Source of the DNA: Bombus terrestris
Taxonomy: Eukaryota; Arthropoda; Insecta; Hymenoptera; Apidae
Assembly (NCBI RefSeq): GCF_910591885.1
Contig: NW_025963549.1
Location: 3,658,001-3,722,000 of the forward strand
Direction of reading: 5' to 3'
Length of the DNA stretch: 64,000 bases
The position numbers and the translations under genes were made by a program. Shown here one piece after another: positions 1 through 11,560 of the stretch. Each line of letters opens with the position of its first letter. The first letter of the stretch is position 1. The notes beneath the pieces are model-generated. The model worked only from the letters and a program-made list of their open reading frames with translations. It did no database searches and was not told the origin of the DNA.

Positions 1-103
1 CAACCTCACAACCGATCCGACACGTTAGCAAATTTGAAATAAGTCGCCTCCATATCGAATAACGAACGCAAGAGGGATTGGTTTTAGGTTAGTCTATAGT
101 TTT

Positions 104-124
104 CGAGCGAGCGCAGCGAGCGAG
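104..124 (+). repeat. Left inverted arm of the monomer (GAGC-rich, 21 bp)
   Basis: This GC-rich 21-bp block, made of CGAG/GAGC units around a central CGCAGCG, recurs once per monomer. It is the exact reverse complement of 389-409 in the same monomer, with 264 bp between the arms. Relative to the preceding monomer's right arm the spacing is about 116 bp, so every arm has two possible partners. Variants elsewhere include GGGCAGCG (for example 3064, 3481, 5169), a short deleted form GAGCTCAGCG (11100, 12360, 14466, 15728) and AGCGTGCG forms in the right half of the window. Function is unknown. Cruciform formation, a protein-binding palindrome, or a relic of transposon terminal inverted repeats are all possible. 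Confidence 0.9.
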
Positions 125-144
125 GGACGCGTAAAGGTGTGTCA

Positions 145-159
145 CAAACCAACGGTTTG
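145..159. repeat. Short palindrome in the monomer (6-bp stem, AAC spacer)
   Basis: CAAACC at 145-150 and GGTTTG at 154-159 are reverse complements separated by AAC. The complementarity continues imperfectly outward through TGTGT and CACATA. The element occurs once per monomer. In other subfamilies it becomes CAAACCAACAGTTTG (5-bp stem, longer spacer) or CAAAGCAACGGCTTGG (stem AAGC/GCTT in a shifted register). It could be a protein-binding site or simple sequence drift; nothing in the window decides between these. Confidence 0.6.
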
Positions 160-388
160 GCACATAGGGACATTGAAATATTCGCACCAGCTCGAGGAAC
201 CGCAAGTCCTTATCGAATTGCGTACTGACGAAAGTTTACAGTTTATCAATAGTTTTACATAAATAGTAATATTTCCACATAGTACGGTGCAATGTGTTGT
301 CCGAAATCGCTGGCAAAATTAGGCAATAACAGGAAATATATGCAAGGCAATATAAGGTATTAGTGTAGCTTCGAAGTTGTAATCGTTG

Positions 389-409
389 CTCGCTCGCTGC
401 GCTCGCTCG
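389..409 (-). repeat. Right inverted arm of the monomer (GCTC-rich, 21 bp)
   Basis: This is the exact reverse complement of 104-124. The match nearly extends outward: the right arm is followed by GTAAAAA, and the left arm is preceded by GTTTT or, in some monomers (for example 7283, 11513, 15302, 16142), by GTTTAC, which gives a still longer complement. The usual right arm in other monomers has GCTCCGCTCG in the centre. Rarer versions read CTCCCTCCG, GTACCG, GCACCG, CTACGC, CGCGCG or CTCCAATCG. The diversity of the arm centre contrasts with its steady flanks. Confidence 0.9.
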
Positions 410-3400
410 TAAAAATCTAGTCCAACCTCACAACCGATCCGACACGTTAGCAAATTTGAAATAAGTCGCCTCCATATCGAATAACGAACGCAAGAGGGAT
501 TGGTTTTAGGTTAGTCTACAGTTTTCGAGCGAGAGCAGCGAGCGAGGGACGCGTAAAGGTGTGTCACAAACCAACGGTTTGGCACATAGGGACATTGAAA
601 TATTCGCACCAGCTCGAGGAACCGCAAGTCTTTATCGAATTGCGTACTGACGAAAGTTTACAGTTTACCAATAGTTTTACATAAATAGTAATATTTTCAC
701 ATAGTACAATGCAACGTGTGGTCCGAAATCGCTGACAAAATTAGGCAATACCCGGAAATATATGCAAGGCAATATAAGGTATATGTATAGCTTGGAAATT
801 GCAATCGTTGCTCGCTCGCTCCGCTCGCTCGTAAAAATCTAGTCCAACCTCACAACCGATCCGACACGTTCCCAAATTTGAAATAAGTCGCCTCCATATC
901 GAATAACGCACGCAAGATGGATTGGTTTTAGGTTTGGCTATAGTTTTCGAGCTAGCGCACCTTAGCGATGGACGCGTAAAGGTGTGTCACAAACCAACGG
1001 TTTGGCGCATAGGGACATTGCTATATTCGCACCAGCCCGAGGAACCGCAAGTATTTATCGAATTGCGTACTGACAAAAGTTTACAGTTTACCAATAGTTT
1101 TACATAAATAGTAATATTTTCACGTAGTACAGTGCAACGTGTGGTCCGAAATCGCAGACAAAATTAGGCAATAACAGGAAATATATGCAAGGCAATATAA
1201 AGTATATGTATAGCTTGGAAGTTGTAATCGTTGCTCGCTCGCTCCGCTCGCTCGTAAAAATCTAGTCCAACCTCACAACCGATCCGACACATTAGCAAAT
1301 TTGAAATACGTCGCCTCCATATCGAATAACGAACGCAAGAGTGATTGGTTTTAGGTTAGTCTACAGTTTTCGAGCGAGCGCAGCGAGCGAGGGACGCGTA
1401 AAGGTGTGTCACAAACCAACAGTTCGGCTCATAGGGACATTGAAATATTCGCACCATCCCGAGGAACCGCAAGTATTTATCGAATTGCGAACTGACAAAA
1501 GTTTACAGTTTACCAATAGTTTTACATAAATAGTAATATTTTCACGTAGTACAGTGCAACGTGTGGTCCGAAATCGCAGACAAAATTAGGCAATAACAGG
1601 AAATATATGCAAGGCAATATAAAGTATATGTATAGCTTGGAAATTGTAATCGTTGCTCGCTCCCTCCGCTCGCTCTTAAAAATCTACTCCAACTACACAA
1701 CCGATCCGACACGTTAGCAAATTCGAAATAAGTCGCCTCCTTATCGAATAACGAACGCAAGAGGGATTGGTTTTAGGTTAGGCTATATTCTTCGAGCCAG
1801 CGCAGCGAGCGAGGGACGCGTAAAGGTGTGTCACAAACCAACGGTTTGGCACATAGGGACATTGAAATATTCGCACCTGCCCGAGGAGCCGGAAGTCTTT
1901 ATCGAATTGCGTACTGACTAAAGTTTACAGTTTATCAATAGTTTTACATAAATAGTAATATTTTCACATAGTACAGTGCAACGTGTGGTCCGAAATCGCT
2001 GACAAAATTAGGCAATAACAGGAAATATATGCAAGGCAATATAAAGTATATGTATAGCTTGGAAATTGTAATCGTTGCTCGCTCCCTCCGCTCGCTCGTA
2101 AAAATCTACTCCAACTACACAACCGATCCGACACGTTAGCAAATTCGAAATAAGTCGCCTCCTTATCGAATAACGAACGCAAGAGGGATTGGTTTTATGT
2201 TAGGCTATAGTTTTCGAGCGAGCGCAGCGAGCGAGGGTCGCGTAAAGGTGTGTCACAAACCAACGGTTTGGCACATAGGGACATTGAAATATTCGCACCA
2301 GCCCTTGGAGCCGGAAGTCTTTATCGAATTGCGTACTGACGAAAGTTTACAGTTTACCAATAGTTTTACATAAATAGTAATATTTCCACATAGTACAGTG
2401 CAACGTGTGGTCCGAAATCGCTGACAAGGTTAGGCAATAACAGGAAATATATGCAAGGCAATATAAGGTATATGTATAGCTTGGAAGTTGTAATCGTTGC
2501 TCGCTCGCTCCGCTCGCTCGTAAAAATCTGGTCCAACCTCACAACCGATCCGACACGTTTGCTAATTTGAAATAAGTCGCCTCCATATCGAATAACGAAC
2601 GCAAGAGGGATTGGTTTTAGGTTAGTCTATAGTTTTCGAGCGAGCGCAGCGAGCGAGGGACGCGTAAAGGTGTGTCACAAACCAACGGTTTGGCACATAG
2701 GGACATTGAAATATTCGCACCAACTCGAGGAACCGCAAGTCCTTATCGAATTGCGTACTGACGAAAGTTTACAGTTTATCAATAGTTTTACATAAATAGT
2801 AATATTTCCACATAGTACGGTGCAACGTGTGGTCCGAAATCGCTGACAAAATTAGGCAATAACAGGAAATATATGCAAGGCAATATAAGGTATATGTATA
2901 CCTTGGAAGTTGTAATCGTTGCTCGCTCGCTCCGCTCGCTCGTAAAAATCTAGTCCAACCTCACAACCGACCCGACACCTTAGCAAATTTGAAATAAGTC
3001 GCCTCCATATCGAATAACGAACGCAAGAGGGATTGGTTTTAGGTTAGTCTATAGTTTTCGAGCGAGGGCAGCGAGCGAGGGTCGGGTAAATGTGTGTCAC
3101 AATGCAACGGTTTGGCACATAGGGACATTGAAATATTCGCACCATCCCGAGGAACCGCAAGTATTTTTCGAATTGCGTACTGACAAAAGTTTACAGTTTA
3201 CCAATAGTTTTACATAAATAGTAATATTTTCACGTAGTACAGTGCAACGTGTGGTCCGAAATCGCAGACAAAATTAGGCAATAACAGGAAATATATGCAA
3301 GGCAATATAAAGTATATGTATAGCTTGGAAGTTGTAATCGTTGCTCGCTCGCTCCGCTCGCTCGTAAAAATCTAGTCCAACCTCACAACCGATCCGACAC

Positions 3401-4221
3401 GTTAGCAAATATGAAATAAGTCGCCTCCATATCGAATAACGAACGCAAGAGGGATTGGTTTTAGGTTAGTCTATAGTTTTCGAGCGAGGGCAGCGAGCGA
3501 GGGTCGGGTAAATGTGTGTCACAATGCAACGGTTTGGCACATAGGGACATTGAAATATTCGCACCATCCCGAGGAACCGCAAGTATTTATCGAATTGCGT
3601 ACTGACAAAAGTTTACAGTTTACCAATAGTTTTACATAAATAGTAATATTTTCACGTAGTACAGTGCAACGTGTGGTCCGAAATCGCAGACAAAATTAGG
3701 CAATAACAGGAAATATATGCAAGGCAATATAAAGTATATGTATAGCTTGGAAGTTGTAATCGTTGCTCGCTCGCTCCGCTCGCTCGTAAAAATCTAGTCC
3801 AACCTCACAACCGATCCGACACATTAGCAAATTTGAAATAAGTCGCCTCCATATCGAATAACGAACGCAAGAGTGATTGGTTTTAGGTTAGTCTACAGTT
3901 TTCGAGCGAGCGCAGCGAGCGAGAGACGCGTAAAGGTGTGTCACAAACCAACAGTTCGGCTCATAAGGACATTGAAATATTCGCACCATCCCGAGGAACC
4001 GCAAGTATTTATCGAATTGCGTACTGACAAACGTTTACAGTTTACCAATAGTTTTACATAAATAGTAATATTTCCACATAGTACAGTGCAACGTGTGGTC
4101 CGAAATCGCTGACAAGGTTAGGCAATAACAGGAAATATATGCAAGGCAATATAAGGTATATGTATAGCTTGGAAGTTGTAATCGTTGCTCGCTCGCTCCG
4201 CTCGCTCGTAAAAATCTAGTC

Positions 4222-7200
4222 CAACCTCACAACCGATCCGACACGTTAGCAAATTTGAAATAAGTCGCCTCCATATCGAATAACGAACGCAAGAGGGATT
4301 GGTTTTAGGTTAGTCTATAGTTTTCGAGCGAGCGCAGCGAGCGAGGGACGCGTAAAGGTGTGTCACAAACCAACGGTTTGGCACATAGGGACATTGAAAT
4401 ATTCGCACCAGCTCGAGGAACCGCAAGTCCTTATCGAATTGCGTACTGACGAAAGTTTACAGTTTATCAATAGTTTTACATAAATAGTAATATTTCCACA
4501 TAGTACGGTGCAATGTGTTGTCCGAAATCGCTGGCAAAATTAGGCAATAACAGGAAATATATGCAAGGCAATATAAGGTATTAGTGTAGCTTCGAAGTTG
4601 TAATCGTTGCTCGCTCGCTGCGCTCGCTCGTAAAAATCTAGTCCAACCTCACAACCGATCCGACACGTTAGCAAATTTGAAATAAGTCGCCTCCATATCG
4701 AATAACGAACGCAAGAGGGATTGGTTTTAGGTTAGTCTACAGTTTTCGAGCGAGAGCAGCGAGCGAGGGACGCGTAAAGGTGTGTCACAAACCAACAGTT
4801 TGGCACATAGGGACATTGAAATATTCGCACCAGCTCGAGGAACCGCAAGTCTTTATCGAATTGCGTACTGACGAAAGTTTACAGTTTACCAATAGTTTTA
4901 CATAAATAGTAATATTTTCACATAGTACAATGCAACGTGTGGTCCGAAATCGCTGACAAAATTAGGCAATAACAGGAAATATATGCAAGGCAATATAAGG
5001 TATATGTATAGCTTGGAAGTTGTAATCGTTGCTCGCTCGCTCCGCTCGCTCGTAAAAATCTAGTCCAACCTCACAACCGATCCGACACATTAGCAAATTT
5101 GAAATAAGTCGCCTCCATATCGAATAACGAACGCAAGAGGGATTGGTTTTAGGTTAGTCTATAGTTTTCGAGCGAGGGCAGCGAGCGAGGGTCGGGTAAA
5201 TGTGTGTCACAATGCAACGGTTTGGCACATAAGGACATTGAAATATTCGCACCATCCCGAGGAACCGGAAGTATTTAACGAATTGCCTACTGACAAACGT
5301 TTACAGTTTACCAATAGTTTTACACAAATAGTAATATTTTCACGTAGTACAGTGCAACGTGTGGTCCGAAATCGCAGACAAAATTAGGCAATAACAGGAA
5401 ATATATGCAAGGCAATATAAAGTATATGTATAGCTTGGAAGTTGTAATCGTTGCTCGCTCGCTCCGCTCGCTCGTAAAAATCTAGTCCAACCTCACAACC
5501 GATCCGACACATTAGCAAATTTGAAATAAGTCGCCTCCATATCGAATAACGAACGCAAGAGTGATTGGTTTTAGGTTAGTCTACAGTTTTCGAGCGAGCG
5601 CAGCGAGCGAGAGACGCGTAAAGGTGTGTCACAAACCAAGAGTTCGGCTCATAGGGACATTGAAATATTCGCACCATCCCGAGGAACCGCAAGTATTTAT
5701 CGAATTGCGTACTGACAAAAGTTTACAGTTTACCAATAGTTTTACATAAATAGTAATATTTTCACGTAGTACAGTGCAACGTGTGGTCCCAAATCGCAGA
5801 CAAAATTAGGCAATAACAGGAAATATATGCAAGGCAATATAAAGTATATGTATAGCTTGGAAATTGTAATCGTTGCTCGCTCCCTCCGCTCGCTCTTAAA
5901 AATCTACTCCAACTACACAACCGATCCGACACGTTAGCAAATTCGAAATATGTCTCCACCTTATCGAATAACGAACGCAAGAGGGATTGGTTTTAGGTAG
6001 GGCTATAGTTTTCGAGCGAGCGCAGCGAGCGAGGGACGCGTAAAGGTGTGTCACAAACCATCGGTTTGGCACATAGGGACATTGAAATATTCGCACCAGC
6101 CCTTGGAGCCGGAAGTCTTTATCGAATTGCGTACTGACGAAAGTTTACAGTTTACCAATAGTTTTACATAAATAGTAATATTTCCACATAGTACAGTGCA
6201 ACGTGTGGTCCGAAATCGCTGACAAGGTTAGGCAATAACTTGAAATATATGCAAGGCAATATAAGGTATATGTATAGCTTGGAAGTTGTAATCGTTGCTC
6301 GCTCGCTCCGCTCGCTCGTAAAAATCTAGTCCAACCTCACAACCGATCCGACACGCTCCCAAATTTGAAATAAGTCGCCTCCATATCGAATAACGAACGC
6401 AAGAGGGATTGGTTTTAGGTTTGGCTACAGTTTTCGAGCGAGCACAGCGAGCGAGGGACGCGTAAAGGTGTGTCACAAACCAACGGTTTGGCACATAGGG
6501 ACATTGAAATATTCGCACCTGCCCGAGGAGCCGGAAGTCTTTATCGAATTGCCTACTGACAAAAGTTTACAGTTTATCAATAGTTTTACATAAATAGTAA
6601 TATTTCCACATAGTACGGTGCAATGTGTGGTCCGAAATCGCTGACAAAATTAGGCAATAACAGGAAATATATGCAAGGCAATATAACGTATATGTATAGC
6701 TTGGAAATTGTAATCGTTGCTCGCTCCCTCCGCTCGCTCCCTCCGCTCGCTCGTAAAAATTTACTCCAGCCTCACAACCGATCCGACACGTTAGTAAATT
6801 CGAAATAAGTCGCCTCCTTATCGAATAACGCACGCAAGAGGGATTGGTTTTAGCTTTGGCTATAGTTTTCGAGCTAGCGAGCGAGGGACGCGTAAAGGTG
6901 TGTCACAAACCAACGGTTTGGCGCATAGGGACATTGAAATATTCGCACCAGCCCGAGGAACCGCAAGTATTTATCGAATTGCGTACTGACAAAAGTTTAC
7001 AGTTTACCAATAGTTTTACATAAATAGTAATATTTTCACATAGTACAGTGCAACGTGTGGTCCGAAATCGCTGACAAAGTTACGCAATAGCAGGAAATAT
7101 ATGCAAGGCAATATAAGGTATATGTATAGCTTGGAAGTTGTAATCGTTGCTCGCTCGCTCCGCTCGCTCGTAAAAATCTAGTCCAACTTCACAACCGATC

Positions 7201-8449
7201 CGACACGTTAGCAAATTTGAAATAAGTCGCCTCCATATCGAATAACGAACGCAAGAGGGATTGGTTTTAGGTTAGTCTATAGTTTACGAGCGAGCGCAGC
7301 GAGCGAGGGTCGCGTAAATGTGTGTCACAATGCAACGGTTTGGCACATAGGGACATTGAAATATTCGCACCATCCCGAGGAACCGCAAGTATTTTTCGAA
7401 TTGCGTACTGACAAAAGTTTACAGTTTACCAATAGTTTTACATAAATAGTAATATTTTCACGTAGTACAGTGCAACGTGTGGTCCGAAATCGCAGACAAA
7501 ATTAGGCAATAACAGGAAATATATGCAAGGCAATATAAAGTATATGTATAGCTTGGAAGTTGTAATCGTTGCTCGCTCGCTCCGCTCGCTCGTAAAAATC
7601 TAGTCCAACCTCACAACCGATCCGACACGTTAGCAAATATGAAATAAGTCGCCTCCATATCGAATAACGAACGCAAGAGGGATTGGTTTTAGGTTAGTCT
7701 ATAGTTTTCGAGCGAGGGCAGCGAGCGAGGGTCGGGTAAATGTGTGTCACAATGCAACGGTTTGGCACATAGGGACATTGAAATATTCGCACCATCCCGA
7801 GGAACCGCAAGTATTTATCGAATTGCGTACTGACAAAAGTTTACAGTTTACCAATAGTTTTACATAAATAGTAATATTTTCACGTAGTACAGTGCAACGT
7901 GTGGTCCGAAATCGCAGACAAAATTAGGCAATAACAGGAAATATATGCAAGGCAATATAAAGTATATGTATAGCTTGGAAGTTGTAATCGTTGCTCGCTC
8001 GCTCCGCTCGCTCGTAAAAATCTAGTCCAACCTCACAACCGATCCGACACATTAGCAAATTTGAAATAAGTCGCCTCCATATCGAATAACGAACGCAAGA
8101 GTGATTGGTTTTAGGTTAGTCTACAGTTTTCGAGCGAGCGCAGCGAGCGAGAGACGCGTAAAGGTGTGTCACAAACCAACAGTTCGGCTCATAGGGACAT
8201 TGAAATATTCGCACCATCCCGAGGAACCGCAAGTATTTATCGAATTGCGTACTGACGAAAGTTTACAGTTTACCAATAGTTTTACATAAATAGTAATATT
8301 TCCACATAGTACAGTGCAACGTGTGGTCCGAAATCGCTGACAAAATTAGGCAATAACAGGAAATATATGCAAGGCAATATAAGGTATATGTATAGCTTGG
8401 AAGTTGTAATCGTTGCTCGCTCGCTCCGCTCGCTCGTAAAAATCTAGTC
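4222..8449. repeat. Domain I higher-order repeat, copy 2 (4228 bp)
   Basis: This block matches the following one with a constant offset of 4228 bp. Rare markers at 5202, 5561, 5762, 6623 and 6720 reappear at 9430, 9789, 9990, 10851 and 10948. The markers include a 13-bp duplication in a right arm and a CGGGTAAATG monomer with CACAAATAG. Such a constant offset over many private variants shows that ten monomers were copied as one unit. Confidence 0.85.
6720..6753. repeat. Right arm with internal 13-bp duplication
   Basis: The right arm here is 34 bp instead of 21 bp because a CGCTCCCTCCGCT-type unit is present twice. The same expanded arm lies at 10948-10981, exactly 4228 bp downstream, and I saw it nowhere else. 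It therefore arose once and was carried along when the 10-monomer unit was duplicated, which makes it a good marker for the domain I repeat. Confidence 0.85.
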
Positions 8450-11400
8450 CAACCTCACAACCGATCCGACACGTTAGCAAATTTGAAATAAGTCGCCTCC
8501 ATATCGAATAACGAACGCAAGAGGGATTGGTTTTAGGTTAGTCTATAGTTTTCGAGCGAGCGCAGCGAGCGAGGGACGCGTAAAGGTGTGTCACAAACCA
8601 ACGGTTTGGCACATAGGGACATTGAAATATTCGCACCAGATCGAGGAACCGCAAGTCCTTATCGAATTGCGTACTGACGAAAGTTTACAGTTTATCAATA
8701 GTTTTACATAAATAGTAATATTTCCACATAGTACGGTGCAATGTGTTGTCCGAAATCGCTGGCAAAATTAGGCAATAACAGGAAATATATGCAAGGCAAT
8801 ATAAGGTATTAGTGTAGCTTCGAAGTTGTAATCGTTGCTCGCTCGCTGCGCTCGCTCGTAAAAATCTAGTCCAACCTCACAACCGATCCGACACGTTAGC
8901 AAATTTGAAATAAGTCGCCTCCATATCGAATAACGAACGCAAGAGGGATTGGTTTTAGGTTAGTCTACAGTTTTCGAGCGAGAGCAGCGAGCGAGGGACG
9001 CGTAAAGGTGTGTCACAAACCAACAGTTTGGCACATAGGGACATTGAAATATTCGCACCAGCTCGAGGAACCGTAAGTCTTTATCGAATTGCGTACTGAC
9101 AAAAGTTTACAGTTTACCAATAGTTTTACATAAATAGTAATATTTTCACATAGTACAATGCAACATGTGGTCCGAAATCGCTGACAAAATTAGGCAATAA
9201 CAGGAAATATATGCAAGGCAATATAAGGTATATGTATAGCTTGGAAGATGAGATCGTTGCTCGCTCGCTCCGCTCGCTCGTAAAAATCTAGTCCAACCTC
9301 ACAACCGATCCGACACATTAGCAAATTTGAAATAAGTCGCCTCCATATCGAATAACGAACGCAAGAGGGATTGGTTTTAGGTTAGTCTATAGTTTTCGAG
9401 CGAGGGCAGCGAGCGAGGGTCGGGTAAATGTGTGTCACAATGCAACGGTTTGGCACATAAGGACATTGAAATATTCGCACCATCCCGAGGAACCGGAAGT
9501 ATTTAACGAATTGCCTACTGACAAACGTTTACAGTTTACCAATAGTTTTACACAAATAGTAATATTTTCACGTAGTACAGTGCAACGTGTGGTCCGAAAT
9601 CGCAGACAAAATTAGGCAATAACAGGAAATATATGCAAGGCAATATAAAGTATATGTATAGCTTGGAAGTTGTAATCGTTGCTCGCTCGCTCCGCTCGCT
9701 CGTAAAAATCTAGTCCAACCTCACAACCGATCCGACACATTAGCAAATTTGAAATAAGTCGCCTCCATATCGAATAACGAACGCAAGAGTGATTGGTTTT
9801 AGGTTAGTCTACAGTTTTCGAGCGAGCGCAGCGAGCGAGAGACGCGTAAAGGTGTGTCACAAACCAAGAGTTCGGCTCATAGGGACATTGAAATATTCGC
9901 ACCATCCCGAGGAACCGCAAGTATTTATCGAATTGCGTACTGACAAAAGTTTACAGTTTACCAATAGTTTTACATAAATAGTAATATTTTCACGTAGTAC
10001 AGTGCAACGTGTGGTCCCAAATCGCAGACAAAATTAGGCAATAACAGGAAATATATGCAAGGCAATATAAAGTATATGTATAGCTTGGAAATTGTAATCG
10101 TTGCTCGCTCCCTCCGCTCGCTCTTAAAAATCTACTCCAACTACACAACCGATCCGACACGTTAGCAAATTCGAAATAAGTCGCCTCCTTATCGAATAAC
10201 GAACGCAAGAGGGATTGGTTTTAGGTAGGGCTATAGTTTTCGAGCGAGCGCAGCGAGCGAGGGACGCGTAAAGGTGTGTCACAAACCATCGGTTTGGCAC
10301 ATAGGGACATTGAAATATTCGCACCAGCCCTTGGAGCCGGAAGTCTTTATCGAATTGCGTACTGACGAAAGTTTACAGTTTACCAATAGTTTTACATAAA
10401 TAGTAATATTTCCACATAGTACAGTGCAACGTGTGGTCCGAAATCGCTGACAAATTTAGGCAATAACAGGAAATATATGCAAGGCAATATAAGGTATATG
10501 TATAGCTTGGAAGTTGTAATCGTTGCTCGCTCGCTCCGCTCGCTCGTAAAAATCTAGTCCAACCTCACAACCGATCCGACACGTTAGCAAATTTGAAATA
10601 AGTCGCCTCCATATCGAATAACGAACGCAAGAGGGATTGGTTTTAGGTTAGTCTATAGTTTTCGAGCGAGCACAGCGAGCGAGGGACGCGTAAAGGTGTG
10701 TCACAAACCAACGGTTTGGCACATAGGGACATTGAAATATTCGCACCTGCCCGAGGAGCCGGAAGTCTTTATCGAATTGCCTACTGACAAAAGTTTACAG
10801 TTTATCAATAGTTTTACATAAATAGTAATATTTCCACATAGTACGGTGCAATGTGTGGTCCGAAATCGCTGACAAAATTAGGCAATAACAGGAAATATAT
10901 GCAAGGCAATATAACGTATATGTATAGCTTGGAAATTGTAATCGTTGCTCGCTCCCTCCGCTCGCTCCCTCCGCTCGCTCGTAAAAATTTACTCCAGCCT
11001 CACAACCGATCCGACACGTTAGTAAATTCGAAATAAGTCGCCTCCTTATCGAATAACGAACGCAAGAGGGATTGGTTTTAGGTTAGGCTATAGTTTTCGA
11101 GCTCAGCGAGCGAGGGACGCGTAAAGGTGTGTCACAAACCAACGGTTTGGCGCATAGGGACATTGAAATATTCGCACCAGCCCGAAGAACCGCAAGTATT
11201 TATCGAATTGCGTACTGACAAAAGTTTACAGTTTACCAATAGTTTTACATAAATAGTAATATTTTCACATAGTACAGTGCAACGTGTGGTCCGAAATCGC
11301 TGACAAAGTTACGCAATAGCAGGAAATATATGCAAGGCAATATAAGGTATATTTATAGCTTGGAAGTTGTAATCGTTGCTCGCTCGCTCCGCTCGCTCGT

Positions 11401-11560
11401 AAAAATCTAGTCCAACTTCACAACCGATCCGACACGTTAGCAAATTTGAAATAAGTCGCCTCCATATCGAATAACGAACGCAAGAGGGATTGGTTTTAGG
11501 TTAGTCTATAGTTTACGAGCGAGCGCAGCGAGCGAGGGTCGCGTAAATGTGTGTCACAAT
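8450..11560. repeat. Domain I higher-order repeat, copy 3 (partial, ~3.1 kb)
   Basis: This block follows copy 2 in register at +4228 bp, starting with the GGTATTAGTGTAGCTTCG monomer. Similarity in that phase breaks near 11560: the monomer that should read CACAATGCAACGG instead reads CACAATCCAACGG and continues with CAGCCTGAGGAGCCGG. The break marks the edge of domain I. The coordinate is approximate because neighbouring variants share long identical stretches. Confidence 0.7.
10948..10981. repeat. Second copy of the expanded right arm
   Basis: Same 34-bp expanded arm as at 6720-6753, at exactly the HOR offset. At about 15600, in the duplicate offset by about 4.63 kb, the corresponding arm has the ordinary length, so the expansion is restricted to domain I copies 2 and 3. 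Confidence 0.8.

Larger units (their letters stand above)
1..422. repeat. Representative satellite monomer
   Basis: This monomer shows the common layout. An AT-rich start with the CCAACCTCACAACC entry is followed by the GC-rich left arm at 104-124. Then come a short palindrome around AAACC-AAC-GGTTT at 146-158, a central block containing ACATTGAAATATTCGCACC, and an AT-rich segment with AGTTTTACATAAATAGTAAT and GAAATATATGCAAGGCAAT. The GC-rich right arm at 389-409 closes it. In this copy the right arm is the exact reverse complement of the left arm. Most other monomers have one mismatch at the arm centre (GCTCC in place of GCTGC). I do not recognise the satellite as a named family. Confidence 0.95.
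1..4221. repeat. Domain I higher-order repeat, copy 1 (10 monomers)
   Basis: A 10-monomer block that recurs downstream with an offset of 4221-4228 bp. Diagnostic variants include GGTATTAGTGTAGCTTCG with a GCTGCGCTCG right arm in its first monomer, the GGGTCGGGTAAATG monomers, and the GAGTGATTGG monomer at about 3870. This first copy is somewhat more divergent from copy 2 than copy 2 is from copy 3. For example, the monomers around 845-2560 carry combinations that are arranged differently later. Confidence 0.75.

Noticed and set aside
389..409. GCTC-repeat arms as a parvovirus-like Rep-binding site or terminal repeat
   Set aside because: Short GAGC/GCTC tetramer runs look similar, but there is no replication initiator gene, no terminal hairpin layout and no single-element boundary in the window. 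Likeness of a simple repeat is not enough.
1..422. CENP-B box in the monomer
   Set aside because: I looked for the TTCG....A..CGGG pattern and found no convincing match in the representative monomer.
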